Shown here: positions 17,123 through 25,032 of the stretch, one piece after another
Position numbering within the stretch: the stretch's first letter is position 1
Layout of the letters: every line of letters begins with the position of its first letter
Source of the DNA: Rhodoferax sp.
GTDB lineage: Bacteria; Pseudomonadota; Gammaproteobacteria; Burkholderiales; Burkholderiaceae_C
Length of the DNA: 42,191 nucleotides
Reading direction: 5' to 3'
Assembly (NCBI RefSeq): GCF_018063565.1
Contig: NZ_JAGPBB010000028.1
Location: 1-42,191 of the forward strand
The notes under the pieces: generated by a model
What the model saw: the letters and a program-made list of their open reading frames with translations, nothing else
Told to the model about the DNA's origin: nothing
Database searches by the model: none
Translations under genes and position numbers: made by a program

Positions 17123-18157
17123 CTACTGTTCTGGCAACTTACCCCCGGTGATGAGTTGCAATTGCTGGACCGAATCTGGCGACAACTCCAACATGATGTC
17201 AAGGAAATTTCGGTCCAACATGTTTTGAGCGCGACGCGCAAATAAAACAGCGGGGTTGCTCGGTTCGTACCGCTCCAGATACTCGCAGATACGCTCCAAA
17301 GCCCGGTTGACGTCGGCCCGTGACCGAATGGCTCCTGATGCTACCAGCGAACCGGAATTCTCAACCGCACCTGGGTTTTCCAGTTCTTCGGGGCCAGAAT
17401 CGTCACTGGCCGAGCCAGTTGATCCTTCACCGACCCGGTCAATCATGAGGCTCACAGACTTAAGCAAAGCCATCATGGCAGAAAGGTCAGGTTGCTCGCC
17501 TGAGCCAAATCGCTCTCCCACCAATACGTTCAAGGCGGTTATGGCGGCACGTGCTTGCCTGAAGTCGTCCACGGCACCAACGTTTGCCTTGGCTGCGTTC
17601 GCCAGCGCCATGGTGATCTGAGCGTCTGAATAACGGGCAGAAGAATCTTTTGCCATGCACAGCTCGACATCTCGAACCGTGATTTGCAGGGGCTGACTGA
17701 CGAGACTGCTGGCACGAAAGGTTCGCATGATGCCTGAGCCATCAGAAAAACCACCTCCGCTGTCGGACAACGCCGATAGGGCATTGATCCGCAAGTAAGG
17801 ATCTTCATCCCCATCAATGACCATGCGCGGATGCACGTCATCCCAATAACGCTCGCACAGGCTCAACACCAAAGAGACGCCGGCTGAAAAACCAGCGACA
17901 CCGTGAAGATGGGTTGAAGCCAAGGTCAACCAGACCACCACACGGATGTCTTTTGTCCGGCTCAGCAGTTCGGTGGCCATGCGCTCTACAGAACGCCACT
18001 CTGGCTCGACGGCAGGGATGACGGTGTCGCCAAACTGCTGTTCTGGCTTTCCCACAACGGCCTGGGACAACGCCAAAAAGTCCCCTTCGTACTCGCAGTC
18101 GATCCCACAGGGCGACGCATCCGACAAGGGCTCTGCAAGCCGACTTAAATCAACCAA
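17123..18157 (-). CDS. tssA: TssA (ImpA) T6SS assembly cap protein, short TssA1-like form
   Basis: TssA caps the growing sheath/tube end and interacts with the baseplate. The 344 residues start with the ImpA-N domain (PLSDASPCGIDCEYEGDF, then PEWRSVERMATELLSRTKDIRV and ERYWDDVHPRM), the family's best signature. The C-terminal region ends with FARRAQNMLDRNFLDIMLEL. This length is like TssA1 of H1-T6SS rather than the longer forms. The chosen start is TTG 18157, with AAGGA about 7 nt upstream; an ATG just before it is out of frame and hits an early stop. The 120-nt region upstream holds a candidate promoter and an FNR-like site, so a transcription unit may begin here. Confidence 0.96.
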   Translation of the reverse strand: MVDLSRLAEPLSDASPCGIDCEYEGDFLALSQAVVGKPEQQFGDTVIPAVEPEWRSVERMATELLSRTKDIRVVVWLTLASTHLHGVAGFSAGVSLVLSLCERYWDDVHPRMVIDGDEDPYLRINALSALSDSGGGFSDGSGIMRTFRASSLVSQPLQITVRDVELCMAKDSSARYSDAQITMALANAAKANVGAVDDFRQARAAITALNVLVGERFGSGEQPDLSAMMALLKSVSLMIDRVGEGSTGSASDDSGPEELENPGAVENSGSLVASGAIRSRADVNRALERICEYLERYEPSNPAVLFARRAQNMLDRNFLDIMLELSPDSVQQLQLITGGKLPEQ

Positions 18158-18173
18158 AGCATTTCCTTATTGT

Positions 18174-18187
18174 TTGACCTATATCAA
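18174..18187. promoter_or_regulatory. FNR/ANR-like palindrome upstream of tssA
   Basis: TTGAC-CTAT-ATCAA matches the FNR-family consensus TTGAT-N4-ATCAA at 9 of 10 fixed positions, and the flanking bases (T before, A after) extend the dyad. Its centre is about 23 nt before the tssA TTG start. Relative to the candidate promoter at 18223-18251, whose start site would be near 18216, it falls in the 5' leader, a position expected for repression. No experimental support; a chance match is possible. Confidence 0.5.
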
Positions 18188-18222
18188 AGACCGCCACAAT
18201 GTCAGGCAGTACTAAGGAGACT

Positions 18223-18251
18223 ATTAAACTATTTTTTTATGACGCCTGCAA
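18223..18251 (-). promoter_or_regulatory. Candidate sigma70 promoter for tssA
   Basis: On the minus strand -35 TTGCAG (18246-18251), a 17-nt spacer, and -10 TTTAAT (18223-18228). The region is AT-rich compared with its surroundings and lies in the 120-nt gap after pppA. The -35 sits inside the inverted repeat GCCT-TGC-AGGC (18244-18254). A transcript starting near 18216 would have a leader of about 60 nt. The match is moderate; it may be an internal promoter within a longer operon. Confidence 0.45.
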
Positions 18252-18277
18252 GGCTTCTTGAAACAAAATATTCTCGT

Positions 18278-19111
18278 TCACGACTGAGGCGCATAGCCCC
18301 ACATCACCGGAATCACCGTGCTGAGTTCGTCGCCCGACTCATCTTGTTCGTTCGCCAAAACCCTCACCAGTATCGCGCTGAAATTATCATGCCCCGAGGG
18401 CATGCGGGTCTGGACCAGTTGCTGCAGTCGGCTGGCCCAAATCTCCAGTGTTTCACTGGTTCGATTGAGTTCGCACAGTACTTGATCTTCGAGCAACTCC
18501 CAGACACCGTCACTACAAAGCATGACTGCATCACCAGTCTGCAGCTCAATCGGTGTTTTGGTGATATACGGTGAAATTCTCTCGGCATTGGCCCCGAGTG
18601 AGGCATACAGCACATTGCGCCGTGGATGTTGACGCAGTTTATCGACCGGATAAAGACCCGCATCGACAAAACGCTGAACCAAACTGTGATCGTAGGACTG
18701 CGCGATCACCCGATCTCCACGAAAAATATAACAGCGCGAATCGCCCAAATTACCCAGCAAAGCCTGCCGACGTTCGTAATTGATCATGACAGCCACAAAG
18801 GTGGACGCCATATGCGCCAGCCGAGGTTCGTTCTTTTGCTTCTGGGTGACCGCTTCATCCGCTTTCTCTATGCAGAGTTGCAATGTATCCGGGGAAAAAA
18901 CCGGCAAGCCCATAAAAACTGTCTTGGCCGCGTCAATTGCCGTTCTGGAAGCGACATCGCCGCCACCCTGCCCGCCGGCACCATCGGCCAGCAAGAACAA
19001 CTGAACCGCGCCGAATGCCTCGCATTGACCGATCGCATCTTCGTTGTAATCCCGGCCCCCACTGTGCGTGAACGTGGTGCTGCCGATGCGAAATGCACTG
19101 GTTGAACTCAT
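18278..19111 (-). CDS. pppA: PppA-type PP2C protein phosphatase of the T6SS
   Basis: PppA reverses kinase-driven phosphorylation of the FHA protein and so turns the T6SS off. The 277-residue product has the PPM/PP2C metal and catalytic motifs in order: GGRDYNEDAIG (about 18-28), LLADGAGGQGGGD, LGNLGDSRCYIF, CSDGVWELL, and the last GHDNFSAILV. All metal-binding Asp residues expected of the family are visible. There is no signal peptide or membrane segment. Its ATG overlaps the tagH stop by one base (TAATG), tying it to its likely substrate gene. The intergenic region after it has no clear terminator. Confidence 0.94.
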   Translation of the reverse strand: MSSTSAFRIGSTTFTHSGGRDYNEDAIGQCEAFGAVQLFLLADGAGGQGGGDVASRTAIDAAKTVFMGLPVFSPDTLQLCIEKADEAVTQKQKNEPRLAHMASTFVAVMINYERRQALLGNLGDSRCYIFRGDRVIAQSYDHSLVQRFVDAGLYPVDKLRQHPRRNVLYASLGANAERISPYITKTPIELQTGDAVMLCSDGVWELLEDQVLCELNRTSETLEIWASRLQQLVQTRMPSGHDNFSAILVRVLANEQDESGDELSTVIPVMWGYAPQS

Positions 19112-21051
19112 TAAATACTTCCGGAATGTGTGGCGTGCGACTTGACGCGATTGGTTTCCTGCTCATAGGCCTCCAGAAAGGAGCGCCCAAAGATGCTTTG
19201 GAAATCATCCTCGGCTTCACGCCTGATCTTGGCATACTGCTCCAGATAAATCTCCCAAAGCTTGGTTTTTCGGATCGACGGCATGAGACTATCAAGCAAT
19301 GAACCGCCCGCAAGCCGTTTTTCAAGGGCAGACGGATCAAATCGCCCCAATACTTCCGTTAAGGCGGCGCGCGTTCCGGCAATCACACCGATCTCGTGCG
19401 CCCGCAAGTCATCAAACGCATCGCGCATCGCCTGATCCGCACGCATGAAACCCGGCATCTTCTTGCCCAACATCTGTTGAAGCGCCGACTCGGCGTTGGG
19501 CAGGAACTTAAGCGGATTGTTGGACTGCGACGAAATGATCGTGACACTGGCCTGAAGTTCAAGTTTGGTCGCCGCACGCGCCGCCAGCATATCGATGGCA
19601 CCAGCCGTCGCGGTACGCAGCAGTCCGCCAATCACGGTCATCAATTCAGGTGTCAACCCACCTGGCAGGGCACCGGGCGGCAGCCCGACAGCGTTGAGGA
19701 ACGCAGCGGTCAATGCGTCGGCATTCGCATTTGCCGCAGGTTGACCCTGGCTTGCACCGGCAAAAAATGGCGATGGCGATGACGCACCATAGGACGGGCG
19801 AGCGTCTGGAAAAAAGGCCTTGGGTGGCTGGTAAGCGCCGCCGATCTCCGGCAAATCGTCACGAACCGGTGCATACATCGACGCACCAGGTGCGTCAGCA
19901 GCGACTCCAAACATCGCCAGGGGATCGCTGTTCTCGGTGTTGGCTGTCAACCCGTTGATGGTGGGTGCCGGACCCATCCCAGCAGAAGGCTCGGCGCCGA
20001 TCAAACCCGCAAAAGGTGATGCTGCGGAGGGAGAAAACAGGGCATCAATCGATAAATCCCCGCCGCCGATCGCGACATCAGCCTGCGCTGCACCACCACC
20101 CAACATTTGCGACAACGGATCCGCTGAGTTGCGAGACACCTCGGATGGCAGGGCAAACGGATTGAAGTCTTCCGGAATGATGGCAACCTGTGGGCGCTGC
20201 GATGGCAGACTGGATGGCATCGGTGCAAACACCGAGGCTGAGGTTACGGTTGGAGAGGGTGCCGGATTCGGTGCCGAATGGGCGGCACCGTAAAACCCGG
20301 AAGGCCCCCCGTAACCCGCAGCATGCATCCCGGAACCATTGGACGGCACACCCAACCCAAGCAAGTCTGCAAACGGATCGACTTCTCCGTGTGGCGAAGC
20401 CGCCGGTATTCCAGCTGGCATATATTGGGCTACCGTTGGTGGCGGTGCGGGTGCTGGTCGCGGAACCGGCGGCAGTGCAGGTGCAGGTGCAGGTGCAGGT
20501 GCAGGTGCTAGCGGCGCGATGACTTCCGGGATGGCTTTGGCGGGCATCAAGTCCGCAAATAAATCGGCAAACGGGTCCCCTGCGTTAGCGGGCGCAGGGA
20601 TACCCATCAGCGCAGCCAGCGGGTCTGGCTGCCCCAAGGCGAGACTCGAGACAATCGGTTCGGCAAGCTTGATCGGCTGGAGCTGCAAGGTGGGCTGCAC
20701 GTGCGCGATGAGTGTATCTTCGGTATCGCTGCGTCCATGGGTTCTGACCCGCAAGACAAACGGTCCGATCTCGATCAGATCACCGGCGTGCAGCCGCATT
20801 TTTTCACCATGGTTCAACAGCGTGGTCCCGACACTGATCGGCAGCGTGGTACTGGCATTGGCAACGGTCGGCACACCGTCGGGAAAGGTGATCGACGCGT
20901 GAAGGCGCGATACCCTGCGGTGCTTGTCCTGCAACACCATTGTGTTGCCTTCGTCCCGCCCAATGGTGCCACCCACCCCGGAAAAAGCGCAGCGGCGATC
21001 CGACGCGGGAACCGAATCGATCGACACCACCTCCAGAGTGATTTCAGACAT
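19111..21051 (-). CDS. tagH: TagH/Fha1 T6SS FHA-domain protein
   Basis: TagH binds phosphothreonine through its FHA domain and promotes T6SS assembly when phosphorylated. The 646-residue product has an N-terminal FHA domain (about 1-105; GGTIGRDEGN and SRLHASI carry the conserved Gly-Arg and Ser-x-x-His positions), a long Pro/Ala/Gly-rich linker (about 130-455) and the C-terminal TagH-specific helical domain (about 455-646, TPELMTVIGGLLRTATAGAIDML through WEIYLEQYAKI and FGRSFLEAYEQE). It is longer than Pseudomonas Fha1 because of the linker. The linker includes a perfect hexanucleotide repeat. It lies downstream of the kinases and upstream of pppA, completing a phosphorylation switch. Confidence 0.94.
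   Translation of the reverse strand: MSEITLEVVSIDSVPASDRRCAFSGVGGTIGRDEGNTMVLQDKHRRVSRLHASITFPDGVPTVANASTTLPISVGTTLLNHGEKMRLHAGDLIEIGPFVLRVRTHGRSDTEDTLIAHVQPTLQLQPIKLAEPIVSSLALGQPDPLAALMGIPAPANAGDPFADLFADLMPAKAIPEVIAPLAPAPAPAPAPALPPVPRPAPAPPPTVAQYMPAGIPAASPHGEVDPFADLLGLGVPSNGSGMHAAGYGGPSGFYGAAHSAPNPAPSPTVTSASVFAPMPSSLPSQRPQVAIIPEDFNPFALPSEVSRNSADPLSQMLGGGAAQADVAIGGGDLSIDALFSPSAASPFAGLIGAEPSAGMGPAPTINGLTANTENSDPLAMFGVAADAPGASMYAPVRDDLPEIGGAYQPPKAFFPDARPSYGASSPSPFFAGASQGQPAANANADALTAAFLNAVGLPPGALPGGLTPELMTVIGGLLRTATAGAIDMLAARAATKLELQASVTIISSQSNNPLKFLPNAESALQQMLGKKMPGFMRADQAMRDAFDDLRAHEIGVIAGTRAALTEVLGRFDPSALEKRLAGGSLLDSLMPSIRKTKLWEIYLEQYAKIRREAEDDFQSIFGRSFLEAYEQETNRVKSHATHSGSI
20475..20508 (-). 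repeat. Hexanucleotide tandem repeat in the tagH linker
   Basis: Five perfect GTGCAG units (20475-20504) plus a partial sixth, read on the minus strand as Ala-Pro pairs. Because the unit is 6 bp, gain or loss of a copy would keep the frame and only change linker length. Confidence 0.9.
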
Positions 21052-21093
21052 GAAACGCGTTGCCTCGAATCGATGCTTGCCCAGTGTAGGCGT

Positions 21094-21585
21094 CTACTTG
21101 ATTTTCATGTTCTTGCGCGCGCTCAAGAACTGGGGACCCCACACCGGATGCCCCTGCTCAGCTGCAGCCAGATCAAATCCCGGGTCCAGTTTGAAGGCAA
21201 GCTCGAAGGTTTTGCGGCAGGCAACGACTGCACGGGTCAGACACTGGGAAAAGGCCAGAGTTTTCAACGCCTTGAGCTGCCCGGGTATGTTCAGGGCCGG
21301 GTCCGTGGTGAGCGGTGACAACTGCTTCATGGCCGATGTGTACTCGCCGCGCTCAAAACTTGCTACGGCATCAGCGAGGTTCTTCTCACTGGGAGAGGGT
21401 TCTGGAGCCACAACCACAGGAGGTGGCGGTGGCGGTGGGGTCACAACGGGCACCACCGGCGGTTGCGGCGCAGGCGCTTGCGCGGGTGCCGCGGCTGGCT
21501 GCTTGTAAGGCGCTGGCGCGGTTGCACAACCCGCTACAGCGATACCGATCAGGCCGATCAACAGCCACGTAGATGTCTTGTTCAT
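21094..21585 (-). CDS. tssQ: T6SS-associated lipoprotein, TssQ-like
   Basis: This 163-residue product has a type II signal peptide with lipobox VAGC (Cys20), a Pro-rich tether (about 24-66) and a small TPR-like helical domain (EKNLADAVASFERGEYTSAM, then LKALKTLAFSQCLTR). It resembles the small lipoprotein family labelled TssQ in some T6SS loci; the assignment rests on my recognition of this architecture and its position, not on a search. It lies between the kinases and tagH, with GGAG 5 nt before ATG 21585. Since no TssJ is seen in the window, an outer-membrane role near TssM is possible but unproven. Confidence 0.72.
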   Translation of the reverse strand: MNKTSTWLLIGLIGIAVAGCATAPAPYKQPAAAPAQAPAPQPPVVPVVTPPPPPPPVVVAPEPSPSEKNLADAVASFERGEYTSAMKQLSPLTTDPALNIPGQLKALKTLAFSQCLTRAVVACRKTFELAFKLDPGFDLAAAEQGHPVWGPQFLSARKNMKIK

Positions 21586-21609
21586 GAATACTCCAACTGA
21601 AATCGAAAA

Positions 21610-23397
21610 TTAGTATTTGGCAAAGTTATGCCGCAGCACCGAGGTCTTGCCTGGCGTCACCTTGACCGTCCGTTTGACGGTTTCAACAGCAGGGTTCTGG
21701 ATTTCAATGTCATGGGAACCCGCCGGCAACCTGATCGACAACACCGGTGGGACGGTGCCCTTCGCTTGGCCGTCCACAAAAACTGTGCCCCAGCCGCCCA
21801 CCAGTTCGACACGCACCAGACCGGTTGTCGGATCTGCCGGGGGTTTTGCCGCGGAGGCGACTGGCAAAGCGACCGGGCTGGCCACGGGTGCCGCCTCAAC
21901 AGGAGCGACAACCGGCACGACAGTCGGCTCTGGAGGCACCGGGGATGGACTGACGGATTCTGACGCAGCCACAGCCACAGCCGGGGCGCTAACCACCTCC
22001 GGTGCTGACGCCACGGGAGCTGGAGCGGGCACACTGGCAACCGGGCCAGCCAGCGGCGCAGGTGGCTCACCAGGGCCAGATGCGTTGAATGCACCCGACA
22101 TAAATAGACCCACGCCGACCAGCAACAAAGCCACGGCAGCGAGGCCCAACCATAGGCCTGAAGAAGACTTGGGTTTGGGTTTGCTCGCAGCAGCCACCGT
22201 CGAGCTCGCCCCCGGCACCGCTGCTTTCTTGTTTGGTTCGAGCACCTTGGCTGGCACAGGCGTGACAGGTGCCCTGGGCGCATCAACCGGTGCCAACAAC
22301 AAATCGTCAATCGACGCACCGGACGCAGCAGCCACTGGCTCTGGCACTGCCGGCGGCGGTTTGTTTGCTGACGCCGCAAACTCGACGACAGCCTGTCGCT
22401 CAGGTGCGGCGGGAGTCATCAGCATGGTGGCTTGAAAATCTGCTTCCGGTGCCGGTTTGGTGATTGGTTTATGGATGACGGTCGAGACCAAGGGCGTGGT
22501 GACCCAACCCAACGCGGCGCGTAACTCCTCGATACTCTGATACCGGTTTTCGGGCAACACCGCCATACATTTCATGACAACGCCTGACAGTCGCTCGGAG
22601 AATTCTCCAACGGCGATTTCGGCCACTGGCTTGAGCGGGTCACTCATCATGCGTGAGATGGCCTGAACAGGCACTTTGCCGGTCATCACGTGGTACAACA
22701 AGCCACCAATGGCGTAGATGTCGGTCCAGGCACCTTGCGGCATCGACCCATCATCGTAATACTGCTCAATAGGCGCATACCCTGGCTTCAAAACCGTGGT
22801 CAACGCCTGGGTCATGCCACTGATGATCCGGCGTGCCGCGCCAAAATCCATCAACACCGACTTGCCGTTGGGCAATACCAAAATGTTGTCGGGTGCGATA
22901 TCGCGATGAAAACAACGCTCGTTGTGCAGTTCCTTGAGCGCCAGCAAAATGGGGTCAAGTGTCTCGCACAGCCACTGCTCAGTAATCTGTTGCCGCGACG
23001 ACCTCAAGGTCTCGCGCAAAGTGACGCCCCGGTAATACCGCATTGCCATGTAGCCGGTTCCATTGGCCTCCCAAAAGCGAAACACTTCAACCAGGCCGGG
23101 GTGCGAAAACTTGGCCAGCATCTTGGCCTCGTTGATGAAGCTCGACAAACCCGCAGTGAAGGTCTTTCGATGCTCCTCAGACTTCACCGTCACCCCGCCA
23201 TCGGACGCACGCTGCGCGAACGCGGAAGGCAAATACTCCTTGAGTGCCACGATGCGCTCAAGACTCGAGTCGTGTGCACTGTAAACAATTCCGAAGCCAC
23301 CCTCACCAATCACGCCAGTGATCTCAAACTCGGCCAGTCGCGTCCCGACCGGAAGCGAGCTGGAGGCAGTTTTCAACACAGGACTCGGAGTATTCAT
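21610..23397 (-). CDS. PpkA-like membrane Ser/Thr kinase with PEGA-like C-terminus (second of a pair)
   Basis: The 595-residue protein has a Hanks-type kinase domain (about 24-300): GEGGFG loop (31-36), Lys53 in VALKE, HRDIAPDN (164-171) and DFG (184-186), so it looks catalytically complete. A Pro/Ala-rich stretch is followed by one membrane segment (about 414-434), a second Pro/Ala/Val-rich linker, and a PEGA-like beta domain (about 525-595, GTVFVDGQAKG). The kinase should face the cytoplasm and the PEGA part the periplasm. It likely phosphorylates TagH. It lies 7 nt after its paralogue's stop, which shares long identical stretches such as INEAKMLAKF and LKPGYAPIEQY. Which of the two is the functional PpkA cannot be told from sequence. 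Confidence 0.93.
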   Translation of the reverse strand: MNTPSPVLKTASSSLPVGTRLAEFEITGVIGEGGFGIVYSAHDSSLERIVALKEYLPSAFAQRASDGGVTVKSEEHRKTFTAGLSSFINEAKMLAKFSHPGLVEVFRFWEANGTGYMAMRYYRGVTLRETLRSSRQQITEQWLCETLDPILLALKELHNERCFHRDIAPDNILVLPNGKSVLMDFGAARRIISGMTQALTTVLKPGYAPIEQYYDDGSMPQGAWTDIYAIGGLLYHVMTGKVPVQAISRMMSDPLKPVAEIAVGEFSERLSGVVMKCMAVLPENRYQSIEELRAALGWVTTPLVSTVIHKPITKPAPEADFQATMLMTPAAPERQAVVEFAASANKPPPAVPEPVAAASGASIDDLLLAPVDAPRAPVTPVPAKVLEPNKKAAVPGASSTVAAASKPKPKSSSGLWLGLAAVALLLVGVGLFMSGAFNASGPGEPPAPLAGPVASVPAPAPVASAPEVVSAPAVAVAASESVSPSPVPPEPTVVPVVAPVEAAPVASPVALPVASAAKPPADPTTGLVRVELVGGWGTVFVDGQAKGTVPPVLSIRLPAGSHDIEIQNPAVETVKRTVKVTPGKTSVLRHNFAKY

Positions 23398-23404
23398 GTC
23401 GTTT

Positions 23405-24967
23405 TCATTTGAATGTATGCGATATGGACTGCGCAGACTCAGCCGTCACCACAATGGTTTGGGTAAAGGTTGGTGAGTCAGGCTTGGCGATTTCGATGGT
23501 ATGCGGCCCGATCGACAGTTCGAGCTGGCGCAACTGCGTGCTGTTGGAGATGCCGCGGGTAATCCCGTCGACCACCACAGTGCCCCAAGGTACGATATTG
23601 AGCTTCACCAGACCGGTGGTCGCCACTGACACTGCGGGCACTGCGCTCGCAGCGACCACTAGTCCTGGCATGGTCTGCACCGATGGCGCAGGCAACGCGG
23701 CCTTTGTCTCGGGTGTGGTTGGCTTGCTGGCCGGAGACGGACTCTCGACTGCGGCCGGCCGCATCACCAGGTAACCGGCAATGATGGCTACCCCCAGACC
23801 GACCGTTATCAACGGCACCTTGATGTCCTTCTTGGCAACGGGCGCTGCCAGGGGTCCTGCGGCAGCCTTCGCTGAACGATCAGCACGTGTCGATGGGGTG
23901 CTCACAGATTGCGCCGCCATTTGCGTCACATTTTGCGTGATTTGCCGACTGACGCTGGGGGAAACCACCACCGTGGCATCCGAATCGGCCAGCAAGGTCG
24001 GCTCAATCCGGTCCCCGGGACGCGCATACGATGCGCTGGGCAAGGTCATGACCCGCGTGGGCTTGGCGATGGTCCAGCCCAGCATCTCACTGAACTGCTG
24101 GATGTTCTGCAAGCGGTCTTCAACCCGGACCGCCATGGCCTTGGACACGGCTTCCGAAAACACACTCGAAAACCGCTCACCCGTGAGCGCCTGAACCGTT
24201 TGCAGCGGATCAGAGAGCAAACGCGAAACCGCTTGCATGGGCGGTTTGCCGGTTGCCAGGTGGTAAAGCACCCCGCCCAGCGCGTATACATCGGTCCACG
24301 GACCCTGCTTCATGGTGCCGTCATCCACATACTGTTCGATGGGTGCGTAGCCCGGCTTGAGCACTGTGGTCAGTGCCTGCGTCCCGTCACCAATGATGCG
24401 GCGGGCCGAGCCAAAGTCAAGCAGCACGGGCCGCCCGTCCGCCAACATGATGTTGTCAGGGGCGATGTCACGGTGGTAAACCTGCTCACGGTGCAACATC
24501 TCCAGCGCGTCAAACACCGGTGCCATGGTCTGGGCGATGGTTTCTTCATCAAAAACCATGTCGCCGCGTGCCAGATGCTGGCGCAGCGTCTCGCCGGAGT
24601 AATAACGCATGGCCATGTAGGCGGTGCCGTTACCCTCCCAGAATCGATAGACCTCCACCAGAGAAGGATGGGCAAACTTGGCCAGCATCTTGGCTTCGTT
24701 GATAAAGCTGCGCAATCCAGCCTCGTAGGTCGCTTGGTGATTGGCCGCGCGCACGGCGACCCGCACCCCTTCCACCCGCCCTGCGAAAGCCGATGGCATG
24801 AACTCCTTGACCGCCACCACGCGGTCAAGATTTACGTCCTTGGCCAGGTAAACAATGCCGAACCCGCCCTCACCGACCAGACCAATGATCTCGAAGTCGG
24901 CAATCACCGTACCGATGGGCAGGCAATTGGCGTGTGTGGCCAGCAAATTGGTTGACGGAGTTGACAC
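23405..24967 (-). CDS. PpkA-like membrane Ser/Thr kinase with PEGA-like C-terminus (first of a pair)
   Basis: The 520-residue paralogue of the downstream kinase. Its kinase domain (about 25-300) has GEGGFG (32-37), Lys54 in VAVKE, HRDIAPDN (165-172) and DFG (184-186), all intact. A single membrane segment follows at about 383-402 and a PEGA-like domain at about 450-520 (WGTVVVDGITRG). Juxtamembrane Ser/Thr-rich sequence (about 325-365) could hold autophosphorylation sites. The start is GTG 24967, the only initiator just before the conserved region; the ribosome-binding site is weak. Tandem arrangement points to duplication, with the linkers diverging faster than the kinase domain. Confidence 0.92.
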   Translation of the reverse strand: MSTPSTNLLATHANCLPIGTVIADFEIIGLVGEGGFGIVYLAKDVNLDRVVAVKEFMPSAFAGRVEGVRVAVRAANHQATYEAGLRSFINEAKMLAKFAHPSLVEVYRFWEGNGTAYMAMRYYSGETLRQHLARGDMVFDEETIAQTMAPVFDALEMLHREQVYHRDIAPDNIMLADGRPVLLDFGSARRIIGDGTQALTTVLKPGYAPIEQYVDDGTMKQGPWTDVYALGGVLYHLATGKPPMQAVSRLLSDPLQTVQALTGERFSSVFSEAVSKAMAVRVEDRLQNIQQFSEMLGWTIAKPTRVMTLPSASYARPGDRIEPTLLADSDATVVVSPSVSRQITQNVTQMAAQSVSTPSTRADRSAKAAAGPLAAPVAKKDIKVPLITVGLGVAIIAGYLVMRPAAVESPSPASKPTTPETKAALPAPSVQTMPGLVVAASAVPAVSVATTGLVKLNIVPWGTVVVDGITRGISNSTQLRQLELSIGPHTIEIAKPDSPTFTQTIVVTAESAQSISHTFK

Positions 24968-25032
24968 TATGGACTTTCAGATTTCGTTGCGACAAAAGAT
25001 AACAGCAAATAAACCTTCCTGCAGCGGTGTTT

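Noticed and set aside
18241-18257. Intrinsic terminator after pppA
   Set aside because: The stem is only 4 bp and is followed by A-rich, not U-rich, RNA in the direction of transcription; better explained as an inverted repeat at a promoter.
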